Assembly (NCBI GenBank): GCA_023374025.1
Contig: SIJG01000110.1
Span: forward strand, 267,032-331,031
Reading direction: 5' to 3'
Origin: Heterodera schachtii
Lineage: Eukaryota; Nematoda; Chromadorea; Rhabditida; Heteroderidae
Length of the DNA stretch: 64,000 bases
The translations under genes and the position numbers were made by a program. Under the pieces are notes generated by a model that saw only the letters and a program-made list of their open reading frames with translations, was not told the DNA's origin and searched no databases. This document shows, in pieces, positions 1-13,200 of the stretch (positions are counted from its first letter, which is position 1; the number at the start of each line of letters is the position of its first letter).

Positions 1-164
1 AATACCCCGGATTTACAGGATGGACCCGGGATCAGAAAAATGTTTATTTTAACATGCTTTCCAGGGTCTGCTAATTTGCCAGATGAGGTGGTTGATACCC
101 CTCCCCAATCTCACAAAAATCTCTGTAAAATAAAGTGACCGTCTTCCCTTTCCCAAAGTTCATT

Positions 165-3100
165 CTATTTTTGTCGAACCCTTTGCTGTGCATCTGCAGC
201 GGCTGCTGCTTGTGAGACAGCGCGGAATGCCTCCTCCAACTCCTTCTGTTTCTGCTGCACCATTTCCATTGTTGGCAGTGGATTTGCCTTCAAAAAAATT
301 TAAATATAATTTTGTTTTACAATCCCAGTGTACACAATTAGCCGGCCAATTCAGTCCCATGTTTTTATCACCCACAATTAACCGGCCAGATCAGTCCCAC
401 GACCCTCGCCCACCTCGGTGGTCTCGGCCAGCCAACTCTTGCGAAACTCGTCCTCCGTGAACTTGAAGTTGCTGGCAATGTAGGTGAGCGCGGTCAGCGA
501 AATGGTGCCGGTCACTTTCAGCTCCAGCACGGCTTTGTCCGCCGCCTTTTTGCTCGCCGCTTCGTCGGTGGCCGTCGGCGGATGTTCCACCTTCACAATT
601 TGGTCGATCTGAAAAAATAATATTTAATTTTTTGAAATATAAATTCCGCCATCACTATTGAACAGAATGCCACAAAATGTTTGGCATGGCCGCGAAAATG
701 CGCCGACCTCAAAATGATTTGCAGCGCCCGCATTCAGACGAATGAAACAGCCGGTGATCGCCTGCGCAAACTGTGCCCTGTCGTTCAGCGTGGCCAACTT
801 CATCAGTTGCGGACGCGACAGAGTGCACGGGTCCAAATCCTTGGCATTCTGTTAAGTTTTGAATAGATAAAATCATTTCTTTTCGAAAAAAAAACCAAAA
901 CAAACAGAATTATATATTTTTTGAAATATGACGCTTCAAAAATTCATGTGACTAACTACAAAACATGCAGTGCCATTTTTGGGGTTTGGCCTCAGAAATC
1001 AGGGCATTTTCGAGTCTCAACCAAAAGTAATATTGGCAAATGCCAATACTATAAAAAAAAGGTGTCATACATATAAACCTAGAAAAAGTAAGTACCTGTG
1101 CCGGCAGTTTGGCCCGTCTCGCGCGCTCCTCTTCCCGTTGCCGGGCCCGTTCCTGCTCCTCAAGGTCGGGCACTTGTTCAGCGTCGGACAGTGCCATCTG
1201 CAGCTGTGCCGCTTTGTCACGCACGTGTTCAATGGTTGGCAACGTTTCTTTCTGCAAAACCGAAAAAAGTTTAGGAGAGTGAATCCTAGATTTTTTCTCT
1301 TCGGGTAAAAAATTTTTTTCTTCGGTGTTATTTTTCATATTTTTTTTCAGTGTCGGGGAAAAACGAGTGAATTTGTTGCAGTTTTTTCTCCAAAGACAAT
1401 CAATTTTTGCCAATTTTTGTATTCAATTTTTAAATTCTTTGAAAGTCTTCGGTTTGCGCGCCCCTCTCTACCGCAAATATGTTGGTCTTTTGCCTTACCC
1501 ATTGGCGCATGTCGGACAGCCACAGCTTGAAGCCTTCCTCGTTGACCTTGTGGAATGTGTGGATCCAATTGATGGCGTATTTGCCGTACAACGGGAACAC
1601 AAGTTGGTAGTCAATTTTGGCCTGCACTTCGCCCTTCTTGTAAATCTGTGTTGAAAGGGTCGGTAATTTGGATTTTTGGCAATTGGATTTCAGAATTATT
1701 TCAAGCCATTTTTTTATAAAAAATCATTTTTTTGATTAAAAATATTTTTGTAAATTTACCCCCTTCCCCCGTTTTCTGCTTTTGCTCACTTTGTATTCCC
1801 GTGGGCCATGCACCACATCCTTCACTTCAATGATGTGATATTGGCACTCGGAGGGCTGAAGAAGCAATGCAAGTTTTTAAAATAATCACAAAAATTCACT
1901 GTGTTGGTGGCCCAATTATAATTTACACCGTCTCTGAGTTTTGAGCTACCGTACCCAAACAGTATTGGCTTGTGTGGCTCAGTGGGTTTCAAGAGATAGT
2001 AAAAGGGAAAGGGGTGGAGGTTCGAGTCCGCTCCATGAAATCATTTTTGGACCCAAATATGTAGCGTTAAGGCCGGTACCAAGAAATACTAAACCCCTAC
2101 CACCAACAACCTTTTCTTTGCTGATACACGGCATGAACACGAAGCAGCCAGTGACAGTGTCACGGAAGCGCTCAAACTCCAACTTGGCCAACAGACGGAG
2201 CATTGACGGACTGAGCGCAATTTGCATCAAATTGTCCTTTTTGATCGGTGGCGAAGCTGGCAAAACAAAATGACAAATTTGAAAAAACTCCGATTTTTTA
2301 AACGGTCTTACCACGTTCCTCCTTTTTGATGGAATCTTCCAATTCAAGCGTCTTTATTGCCTGTGCCAAATCATTTTCTTTCTGATGGACAAAGCCAAGT
2401 GTTGGCGACTCCTCTTCCTGAAAGAAAAATCCAATGAAAAAATGGGAATGACTTTTTTTTGAGTTTTTAAACAAAAAACCATCCGAAAAACCCGTCAAAC
2501 AAAAAAATTTTTTTTTTAAATGACTGCTTCACAGTACCTTGGCTTCAATGTAGCTGAACCAGCTGACAATGTCCTGGTCGTTCTTCACATTTTGGGTCGG
2601 CAAAATTTTGTCCATGGAATAATCGCCGAGCCGACGGAGGCGCAGCCGCCGCTTCAACCACAAATGTTGGAACGACTCGGCCTCCATCACGTCACCAATT
2701 TGGTCGATCTGCACAAAAATGGGAAAGGGGGTCCGTATGAAAATTTTCCAAAATTATTTAAAAAAAAATCCGGGAAATCCGAGCAAAATACGACCCCAAA
2801 AAACGCACAAAAATTGTCGTCGAGAATTTGGACGGCAGCCCCGGGTAGTTGACACGGACATAAAAGCCGATCACCGCCTGACGGTACTGTTCAATGTCCA
2901 GAAGTTGGAGACGTTTCAGCTGGCCTTGGGTGAGGATCAGACGCTTCATCTCCTCGGGTGTCTGAAAACCGAATTTTTGGTTAAAAGTTGCTGGTTTTGA
3001 TTGATTTCCAAGGACATGATATTCATGTTTACACGGTTTCCCCAAGGCCCTAGTCCGAGTATTGTATAGTTTTTCAAAAATTCAATGCAGCAGAACTCCT

Positions 3101-4794
3101 TTTGTCCTGTATTTCGGGAATCCGTGTTTTGCCGGATTCCAAGCAATATGATTACCGGAAGCAATTCCCTCCTCTCCTATATCGGAAAATTAAAAATTTT
3201 TCGAGGGGAGTGCCTTGATTTTTTTATAACACACGAATCCAATTGTCCGTATTTCGCTGTCCCCATTCTAACCCAATCAAAATTGAACAGCAACATAAAC
3301 CTGAATGTGCTTTGCCGGGTCCTCCTTTTTCCGCATTTCTTCCGCCTCCTTTTCTGCATTGCTTTTGCTGTCCACCGACGGCTTTCCACCAGTGTGGTCA
3401 GCAGCATTGTTGGCACCACCATCCGCATTTGTTTTCGGTTGGTTTTGCTTTGTCTCCCCATCACGCGCTGTCGTTGTCGTGCCATTGTTTTTCTGCTGTC
3501 GCTCATTGGTGCCATCGGTGGTGGCGGCGGTGATTCCGTTTTCTGGCGCACTGTCATCATTGTGCTGATCGACGAGTTGCAGCTACAAAAAATGGAATAT
3601 TTGTTGGTGTTTTTCCATTCCGTTTAAAAAAGCTCATTTAATTGATGAAACAATTTGCAAAAAAAAAAATTGCGCCAATGAAAAGTAAAATGAATGAAAA
3701 AAGCGGATGAAAATTGGATTTAATGATGAAACAGTGTAAAAAAGGAAAGTTAGAATAAATGCAAGATTTGCCGTTGTTTAAAAGTCAGCATAATGTTTTT
3801 TGCGATTTTTTTGTTTTTCTTATCCCCAAATGTGTCAGCTTAACTGACAATGAGCGTATTATTGGACTAAGGAAGTCTCGAACTTTTCGCAATTCACTAG
3901 AGGGGCAGTTATTCAGTAAAAATACACCCTAAAATTTGATTGGGAGTGTTTTCGGGGGTCACAACAGCAATTTGGATAAATCGCCTGGCAAGATAAAAGA
4001 ATTTCTTCTCCGCTCTTTTATTACAATTTTCTAGGCGTTTTCCCATATTCCTTTAGCTTGTCATACACATTTCTGAGTTTTTGTGTCAAGTAAATTACCA
4101 AAAATGGGGGAGGATGTCCGGTCACTGGGGCCCACTTTTATGGCACAACAATTTTGTCTAACCAATAAACAGAGAGAATGAATGAAAGAAGTTTGACAGG
4201 ACAGAATGGTGGCACAGAAATGCTTTAAGAAAGAGTGAAGGTTGGCCAAGACGCTGACAATAAGCCAAAGAGCAATTTGCTTCCTAACCATGGCCATATT
4301 GGAATGGCCCAATTCATTCCTATATGTTTGGTTTGGTTGGATTGGATGGGAATGAGTGAGTGTACCTCTTCGTCTTCCATGTACTCGTCTTGTGGAAAGA
4401 TGCATTCTTCCTTGACCACAAGCTCTTCCGCTTGGTGGGACTCCTCCACATCGTCGCTCGGCTGGTCGAGCGAATCGACACCACCGCCGCCAGCGACGCC
4501 GCTGTTCGCCGGCTCGCCAAGCGCTTTGGTGGTCTTAGGAAGCGACGCCGCAACCGCATCATTTTGATGCCCATTATCGGAAAGTGGTGCTCCCACCACC
4601 GTCCCATCACAACATGAACCCGTGCCACCATTGGTGGTGGCATTCAATGACGGCATTTGTGCCGTTTCAGCAGCACGAGGTGAAGAAGCATTGGCTTCAT
4701 CACCACCAAGCTCCATCATGGTGGACTCAATGCTTTTGCTTATATCGGTTTGTTGGCGCTGATTTGCCTGATCATTATTGTTATTGGGTTCCAT
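165..4794 (-). CDS. RTF1-like protein with three Plus3 domains
   Basis: Twelve exons (4794-4366, 3582-3301, 2961-2809, 2708-2538, 2417-2312, 2256-2111, 1855-1790, 1645-1499, 1251-1096, 848-708, 608-414, 287-165) close in frame to 704 aa. The first 235 residues are low-complexity and acidic. Three Plus3-like blocks follow: about 238-375 (GQLKRLQLLDIEQYRQAVIG ... VRV), 385-500 (TVTGCFVF ... YHIIEVKDVVHGPREYK) and 553-690 (FAQAITGCFIRL ... FKFTEDEF ... LPTMEMV). RTF1 family members have one Plus3 domain, which binds phosphorylated SPT5 in the Paf1 elongation complex. The TGCF(I/V)R core, the FTEDEF motif and the LPT-x-E-M tail match that family. The E/R-rich stretch after block 2 looks like coiled coil. 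The donor after residue 429 (GTTGTT) is weak. A minus-strand AATAAA lies near 44-50. Nuclear transcription elongation is the likely setting. The role of the extra domains is unknown. Confidence 0.82.
1968..2040 (+). repeat. tRNA-like (Pol III promoter) element in an intron
   Basis: An A-box-like TGGCTCAGTGGG (1975-1986) is followed at tRNA-like distance by a B box GGTTCGAGTCC (2019-2029) with flanking pairing. It lies antisense within the RTF1-like intron 1856-2110. I could not fold a clean acceptor or anticodon arm, so a tRNA pseudogene or tRNA-derived SINE head is more likely than a functional tRNA. Confidence 0.5.
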
Positions 4795-6170
4795 CTTCGC
4801 GGCGGGAAAAAGCGCGTTTTTTTATGACAGATTGAAAAATTGGATAAATTTTGCTGAAAATAAGATACAAACTAATAAAAACAAAGCCAAAGTGCTCAAA
4901 TATCGCCAATAAGAATTGGGGGGGGGGGGGAGACTCATTTAATGCAATTAAATGATTTAAGACAAATTAAAGTAGCCCACCCATTAAGCAAACCGCATTG
5001 TTGACGAATTTTGCTGTGTTGCAAAAAATAAAACTGTTTTCTTTATTTTATTGTGGTTGTGAGAATGTAAATTCAATTGAGTCCCAACAATGTGCCATCC
5101 CGAACAGGTAAAATATTACCATAACAATTTTCTGCTTTCAACAATTTTTTTCCTAATTAAGCCTCCAAATGAGGACTAATTGGTTAAGAAAATTTGAAAG
5201 CGCTTATCTTTTGACATCTCTTATCTTTATTCGGACAATTATTGTCTGTTGTTCACACCCAAAATTGTGAAAAATGCGTTTATGCAGTTTTAAATTTCTT
5301 GTCTTAATAAACTGAATGGCTCCCACGAATTTAGTAAACAGATAATTAATTATTTTCGCCATTTCTTTGGCACTCATTTAATGTGTCATCAGTGACACTA
5401 AACAAAATAAAAACCTAAAGTTTGGCAATGAAATGCTTTCTTAAAAAAGAAAATGTCGTAGAAGACAAAGACACAGCTTTCACTGACCAATGGGACATTA
5501 TGTAAAGCATTAAACGAAGTAAACAAATTGATTGAAATAAATGAAATTTCGAATAAAACCAACCTCTCAAAAATTGTATCAGAGTCAGTCAACAAAACTA
5601 ATTATTTGCAACTGAAAAGGGAAATTTAGAAAATTCTTAAAAAAAACAACAAACAAATTTACAGCAAAAAAGTTAGAAAATGCGTTTGTCTGTGGGTGAA
5701 AAGTTAGTGCAACCATTCGCGACTAGCATTTTTCGTCATAAAGCAAAGTCAATACAATCGATATAAAATTATCGTTGCAAAAAAAATTTTTTTCCCATTA
5801 TGGAGAAGTGATACGGTAATGAATTTTATACTGAAGACAAAAATTTATCCTAATCACATAACATAGTCCATGTTGATCATTCCAAAAACAATAAATATGA
5901 GCACGTCAATAATTTATGGCCGATCATTTCTCAATTATATTTTCACTTCCGCACAGTTCGGCGCCCTTTTCCGTCACTTTGACCCGGTTCTTCATCTGCT
6001 GCTGGTTGTGGAGACAATAGCCTAAATTATTAAATGTCTTTATCCGCCGACCCTGAAAATACCAAAAAATCTGATTTATCTCGAAAATTTCTATATTTTT
6101 TCCCTTAAAAATGGAACACCATCATTAGTGTAAATTATAAAAATTTAATTCTTTTCTTTTTCACACTCAC
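4795..6170. other. Intergenic: no gene seen
   Basis: AT-rich sequence between the 5' end of the RTF1-like gene and the 3' end of the F-box-like gene. It has a G12 run at 4919-4930. A possible extra 3' exon of the F-box-like gene (about 6053-5940) would lie inside it. Otherwise I see no coding pattern, RNA gene or repeat. Confidence 0.5.
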
Positions 6171-7983
6171 TCACCCAATGCACTTTTTGTCGACACACAA
6201 ATTGATTTTGACACCGTTCAAATTGTCCAAATTTTCGTCCTCCCACTGAACCGTCGTCGTCTCCCCAATTTGGCATCGCTTCATCACCCATCGGATCGTC
6301 CATTCATTTTCGCTTGCTTTGCACAGTGTCAGCTTTTCGTTTGATTGTTGGTTCACCAATTCAAATGGCACCATCGATGTTGGCTTCGGATGAACAGTGA
6401 GCTGAATTGTGTAGCAGGCAGAAGAAGTGGTGGTGGCGGTGGCACGGAGAAATTTCTAAAAATGGGAAACAAAATCAATGAATGGCACGGCACAATCAGT
6501 CGTTTTTTGAAGAAAATGTGGTGTCCACTTCTTGGTATTACTGGAGAATCTGGGTGCACTTCATTTTCCCCCCGTCGTTTCTGCCCCGAAAAATTTTTTT
6601 TTTTAATTTTTTTCAAACCTAGAAATTTTTCATAAAAAAATCTTAGGAAATTTCTTAGTAAGAAAATTTCAAGAAAAAAATTCTTTGAAAAATTTTTAGC
6701 GATTTTTTCGAAATTTTATGATGAACTACTAAGTTTTTTTGAAAATTTTCCAAAAAAAAATCGCTGGAAAATTTTTCAAAGAATTTTTTTCTTGAAATTT
6801 TCTTACTAAGTAATTTCCTAAGAATTTTTTTGTGCAAAAAATTTCTAGGTTTGCCAACCCAGGTGTTTTTGGGATTCATATGCGTGATCAGAAGCCCCGA
6901 AAACCCCGGGTTAGTCTTTTTATAATAGAAATATTTTTTTTTTTTGGATGTAGCCCAGATGCTTCATTATTACCCACTTCTTTGAAACTGTTGATCCATT
7001 CGTTGAAGTTAATCGGTGGTTGAGCAAAAATGCAATGGAATCGCTTCGTCTGTCCATCTTTGCTCGGCGTGTGCAACCATTTGGACAACGCTTGGCCAGC
7101 AGAAATTGTGGCGGCATTTGACCCATCCAAATCATCATCATTATCACCAATCGCATCAGGCAATAGGGTAAATGAAACGATTGAATTCAGGTTCAGCAGA
7201 TCACAGAGAATTGTCGGTGAAGTGCGAAGACGCAAATTGCCCATTTGATTGCCATTGGACAATTGCAAATGGCGAATGTTTGTCGCGAAAATGGGCCAAA
7301 TTTCATGGGCCAACACATCCCAAATCGGCTGGACATCAGCAGTAGTAGTAGTAGTAGTTTTGCGTGAATTAACCGACAAAGCCAATTTGGTGCCTCTTCC
7401 ATCGAAAATTTGTTTATTTGCGCGGAGAAATGCGATGACGGTGTGGTCGATGTAACTGAAAAAAGTGTATGCCTTTTTATTGGTTTTCAAGTTCGAATTA
7501 CGTAATTTCAAGGTTCTTAAAGTGAATTTTGCTGGGCAGCGGATGTTCGGGCAAAGGAAATGGCACAAATTTGACATAATTGATAAACATGGATAGTTTC
7601 GGCACTTTTCCAATCTGATCAATTCTGATGTGTCTCCAAAGTTTCAGTTCACGTTTGCCATCAAAATGCGTGTCCACTAAATCATTGAAACGTGGCGAAA
7701 TCAGTGCCAATTTGAGGCCGAGTTGAGGACGGTCAAAGAATGGGAGAGTGTCCATCCAAACATCATTACACAGCCAACTGAAATGCGGAAAAATCACATT
7801 AACTGGCAGAAGTTGATGAACAAATTCAAAATTGGGGCCCTAAAACGAAAAATTGTCAATTTTGAATGACGACACCGTTTCGTCTTCGTCCACAACGGTC
7901 GGTTCGTTTTCTTTGCCACGCGAACACTTCGCCTGATGATTGTCGGAGGAAAACTTTTTCTTTTTTCTGACGGGCGGTGCCAT
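6171..7983 (-). CDS. F-box-like protein of an expanded cyst-nematode family
   Basis: Exons 7983-7876, 7839-7502, 7455-6978 and 6455-6171 join in frame to 402 aa. Residues 1-36 are basic and NLS-like (PPVRKKKK). An F-box-like segment follows (VWMDTLPFFDRPQLG ... LALISPRF). The body carries motifs I associate with a large cyst-nematode family: LPSKIHFKNLEI, YIDHTVIAFLR, EIWPIFATNIRHL, LSKWLHTP, PFELVNQQSNEKLTL and VQWEDENLDNLN. F-box proteins usually present substrates to SCF ubiquitin ligases, but no substrate can be inferred here. Intron 1 is only 36 nt. The last intron holds a foldback sequence. The stop after KKCIG overlaps a strong donor-like GTGAGT, so a further exon (about 6053-5940, in frame with NRVKVTEKGAELCG) cannot be excluded, although the phases do not match simply. 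Confidence 0.72.
6616..6852. repeat. Intronic foldback (inverted repeat), about 237 bp
   Basis: Two arms of about 100 bp (6616-6716 and 6745-6850) are imperfect reverse complements, both ending in CCTAGAAATTTTT or its complement. The arms are very AT-rich with a loop of about 30 bp. It lies in the last intron of the F-box-like gene. It resembles a MITE or foldback insertion with no coding capacity. I saw no clear target duplication. Confidence 0.7.
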
Positions 7984-10287
7984 TAAAAACCTAAATGAAA
8001 TTTTTGTATGGCAAAATTTGAATTTAAACATTTGTATACAAATTAATCTGTAGAAAATAAAGCCTAATATATGGAATGGGAGGGAGGTTACACACATAAG
8101 ATTACATTTGGTGTGAACTTTTCAAATGACAGGTACGGTAGGGGACGGTTCGGTGCCAGCCCAAGTTTTGGACTACAACTTTTTTCATTGTTGACCAAAT
8201 CTAATAATCTTGGTATCATTCGAAAGCTTGACATGTTTAGAAACTTTTTCTAAGCGATTGCTTCGCGATTAGACAATTACAAAAAAGTTATACATGAAAA
8301 TTTCGAAAAGTCGAAATTTTTGAAGTTTTTTCTTAATAAAATTTTTTACAGGCTTGAAAATCTATCCGCTTTTTGTAAGGCTAATAGAGCATGATAAGAG
8401 CTTTCGAAGTACATGGACGGTAAAAAACGAAAAAAATCGCCAATAAATCATCATTACCATTGGCGTAATAAACAAAATGCCATAAATCAAAATTTATTTT
8501 AAATTCTGAGAAAAGACCGAGCGGTTGGCGCCGTCGCGAAGCGGCGCTTAGCGCTCGTCAAATTACTAATTAACGCCCCTATTTATTGGTTCATCGCTCG
8601 TTTTTTTTTTGAAAAACTGTGTAAATGACCTTTTCACCGCTATAATTATTTTCCATCACTTTTTTGATACAGATAAAAATTAAGTCAAAAACTCGATCAA
8701 TCTCTATCATCCATACTCCGACTTAAAACAAATCCCTAGCAGCTCTCCTTACTCGCAATTTAGCATATTTTAAAAATTTACAAATTTTTTTAAATATAAT
8801 TTTCTTTTAATTTCTCGGAAACTTTTTTTTTACTTTAATGTAATAAAATAATAATTAAAACACATGATAAAATAAAATTACGACAATAAAATTAAGCTGA
8901 AGGTTAAAAGGGGTGAACAAAAAAAAAGGATTATGCAAAATATACGAAAAATTGGTCAACAGGGAAAAATAATTAGTGCCATTGTAATAATATAATACTG
9001 TATGCAAACAGTGACAAATTTTGGATACAGTGTTTCTGGCTGTTTGCCGAAAATTTGTGCCGAAACATGTCGAGAAATTGTACCCAAAATGAAGCGAAAA
9101 CATTGAGAATTAGCAGGGCAAATTGTTTTAAATTATGAGGAATGCACATATTCTGTTGAGAGTTTTTTGTTGGTGGTTGTGATTTTTTTTTGGGGTTCGG
9201 GTTGGACAGCGTCAGAAGAGGCAAGGGGCTGGGTTTTTTTGTAGAAAATTTTTAATTGGTCAATTTAATTAAATTACACAAAAAAAAACACCTGCTGAAG
9301 AGGGAAAAAGGAAGCAAAGGCACACACAAATAATCATATGTTGTTATGTAGTGAAAAGGACGGAAAAATTTGGCATTTTTTGAATTTAAAATCATCAAAA
9401 AAAGACACAAAAGTGCCTACCCCTACAAGGCGGTAAATTATGTGAAAATCGACAAGATTTTTCGGTGCGAATTTACAAGTCTTTAATGTGGTAAATTTTG
9501 AAAATTTTCCAATTTTGCCGTCCCTTTGATCAAAAATTTAAAAAAAAAAAAGCAATGGGATGTGCAAAATATATTATGCAGTTTCATTCTCAAAAACATG
9601 ACATGAAAATGAGGAAAGAAAGCGGTTGATAAAGCTCTTATTGTGGTGTAAAAATGGGTGGCGCATGTGCAACAAACAATTTGTGATCAAAAAAGGGGGG
9701 AGAAAGTGATCGAAAATTATGCAGTCAGTGATCGGTTGTTGGAACTGCGACACATTCAATTGCACACGAGAAATGGAGCAACACAAAAAAGTGATCAAAA
9801 GCGGCGAAAAAAAATCACCGTAAATAAATTGTTGCCTAATCAATCAGCAGTTTTGGCCCGGCAAATAATCAAATGATCTTTTTTCGGCACCGAAGGATGC
9901 CAGGAAAAGTACATAATAATAATACTATTGAAGGCTGTCAAGCAGGGCCAACCATGATTGATCAGTAGCAGCCAATCAATTAGCAGCAATTAATTAATTA
10001 ATTGGCCAAAAATGGAAACAGCGAATGATTGATCGGTGGAGAGCGCATAGCACACAAAAGTGATTGGGATTGTTGATCAGATGATTTGGAACAGAAAAAA
10101 AAAGAAAACACATTTAAAGCATTGTTTCAATGAAGGAATGGAATGGAATGTATTAATGGAAAAGGGGATTTCAAAAATGAAAGTCCGATCAAAATTGGGG
10201 GGAAAGGCATTTGTTAAGCAATTTTGGCTTGGCCATCAGTGTCCACCATTCACACGCAAATCATCATAAATTCTCTGCGGCCTCAAA
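7984..10287. other. Intergenic, with repeat remnants at 8130-8570
   Basis: No gene is recognised between the F-box-like start and the GATA-factor stop. At 8130-8570 there is repeat-like sequence. It includes GGTATCATTCGAAAGCT (8210-8226), shared with the foldback element at 44.7 and 45.2 kb, and a GC-rich hairpin core GCGCCGTCGCGAAGCGGCGC near 8529-8548. From 9650 to 10080 the motif TGATC(A/G) recurs many times next to the GATA gene 3' end. The remainder is simple AT-rich sequence. Confidence 0.5.
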
Positions 10288-13200
10288 TCATTGGCTGTGC
10301 TGCTCCAAAAGCCCGTTGAGCAGCTGCGACTGTGCCAAAACGTCCGCCACCGTTGTTGCTGGCATCAACGATTTGCCAATCTTTGGGGGAATGGAAAATC
10401 AGTGTGAGAAAAAAAAGGATATGAATGGATGGGGGATGTCCCTCCTTTTTTTGGGTAGTGCCATGTCAATTTGACACACTTTTCGGCATCATTAAGTCTC
10501 CCGACCTTTCGGCCCTCGAGATTGCGTATTCACTCAAAAAAACAGCAATTTCAAATCCGTTTATCGCCGGGTGCGTTGGTGGCACTCATTTCCAATGTTG
10601 GCACCACCTGCTGCTGTTGGTGACGGTGGCGCGGATGCGACTGCTACCGCTTCTGCTGTCTCCAGTTGCTGATGCTGCTGGAGATGATGCTTTTGCCTGC
10701 TTCCAGCACCTTCCACGACGGTTTCACCAGCGGACAGCTGTTGATGTTGTTCCAGCGCAGCTAACACCTTTTTGAATGCGGATAATTTAAAATTTGTTTT
10801 TAAATTACAAATCATTTTTGAGTATATTTTGACACCCCCTGAGAACGTGGGAAATGGAAAATTCCATTTTTTCGTGACTTTGCGCGAGCATTTTTTTTAT
10901 TCATGGAAATTTGCGCACAAAAATAGTTTTCTAAGGTGTTCCAAACCATAATCATGGCCATTGGAATGGGAGAAAGAAAATGTGCCGTAGAAATTTGGTT
11001 GTGAGAGAAATGATTAAAAAAGCATGGGACAGGCCGAAAAAATCTTCTCGAGTCAAAACCTCGAAACCAACAAAAATCGGAGACTTTTACAAGGCTGAAA
11101 CTTTAAATTCGTAATTCTGACAAAGTTGTGTGCCATTCGATGTCATTACAACTCGTGCAAAGGATACTCGTACAAAAAATTTTTAGACTTGAATTGTATC
11201 TTAATAAATTTCAAAATGATTCATTTTTCCAATTAAAAATCATTCGATTTGTACGAATTGCCATTGTGACATGACACCCAAATGTGCCATGTGGCCAATT
11301 TTCGGGGGCATTATTGTGCTGATCCGTCCTCACCAATGCCGCTGTTGCCGGCGACGACGAATTGGCGGTCGCCGCGTTCACCAGCAGTTGCAATTGTTGC
11401 TGATCATTGGCATGTTGCTGCAGTTGTTGCTGATCCGTCTCGTCCTTCATGTCAATGCCCATCATCAACAGTCGATGCTGTTGCTGCTCCTTCTCCTGCT
11501 GTTGGTGCTGCTTACGACGGAAGCGTTGCTGGATGAAGTCCTTGCGCATGTGCACCGGACGATTTGTCTGAAAGGGTCAAAAAACAAAATTTTTTTTTTT
11601 TTTTTGAATTTGGGACGACAGAAATTTCTTTGGTATCCCAAAATTCCTAAAATTCGAAAATATGTTTTATTTATTGGGACCCTGAAATCACGTTTGAACA
11701 TGATATTACCTAATTTCAGTAATTATTGGAACACCCAAAATTCATTTTTTGATTATTAATTGTGGAAATTTTTTGAAAAAATTTTTTGATTTCCATGTTG
11801 GTTCATCATGAATTAGAAAAGAGTCGAGCAAAAAAAATACATTAAATAGAATAATGAAATCCAAGGAATTCTGAACCAAATTCTATTCGATAAATCAAAA
11901 TGACACTCGAAAATTGCTCAATTAAAATATTAATTGACTCCTCGACGATTCCAAAGATTTTAAGAGTTTAGGGTTCAGAAATTTATTGCAACGCCGAAGC
12001 TTCATTTTAAAAAACGGGATTAATTGAAATAATTATTGGGACTAAATTGACTCCTTTTCATTTGCAATTAGCAGTAATTACAATAATTAATGATTAATTA
12101 ATTAAACTCACCCTATGCAATCGGTAGTAAAGTCCGCATGCGTTGCACACCAATTTCTGAACAGGCAATTTGAAAAATTATACACATAAAGCCAAAACGA
12201 TGTGCCACACACACATACCCCGGTGGCATCTCGACGCCATGCCGTTGTTTTTGTTGTGCTGCAGTTGTTACAGCGGGACACGGACGGGGACACGCAGCCT
12301 TCACTGTCATAGTCCTGAATTTTTTTTAAATTAATTTTTTTTTTTAAATTTAAATTAAAAAATTTAGTTACATTTTTTGTTTATAAAATATTTACAAAAA
12401 TTTACAGAAATAAAAAATTTGTACGAAAAAGGATCATCACGCAGAGGGATTTGAACTTTCGACAATGACAAATAAAGGAAGAGGGTTAACACACCTGACT
12501 ATGACCATTTTAGAGACCAGGACCGGAGTTTCGTTATTGAGTCGGGATTTTCAAACTAATTCAAAAAGTTCTCAATGAAAAATCTGAAAAAACCTCTCAA
12601 AAAATTTTCCGCTCCTGGCAATTTACGGGCAACAAAACATGCCAAAAATACCCCAGCTTTGCCAACTGAGCGCCAACCGAGATTTTCTGCATTAAAACTT
12701 ATTTAAAATTATCGTAATTTTGTTGATATTTGGATGTGTCGAAGAGTATAAAACACGAGACTCTCGAGCAGAGTTCTACCAATATTATATTATCACAAAC
12801 AACACGCGGTGGATGGCATTATTACTTTATTTTTCCCACCTGTTGATTCTCACGTGAGCCCGGCGGGCTTGCCTCCATCATGGCACCATGCTGATCACTG
12901 GCGTCCAGCTTGATGCTGTTGTTATTGTTGTTGTGGTGGTGTGCTTGAACAGTTGGAAGTCGTCGCCAAAAAATATTCCGCCGCCCCCGTCGGGTGGACT
13001 CGTCGCGTTGGCACCGCCGCAGCCAATCATAACCATGCCGCCACCATCATTGGCATTTCCGCCGCCACCATTCTTCAACAGCAACGGTTGTTGTGCCACC
13101 GCTGTTGCGGTTATTATGTGCTGCGATTCAGCAGCAGCACTAAGCAAGTTGGGCGAGGTTGTGGCATCTGTTGAATTGCTCCTACCACCACCACCACAAT

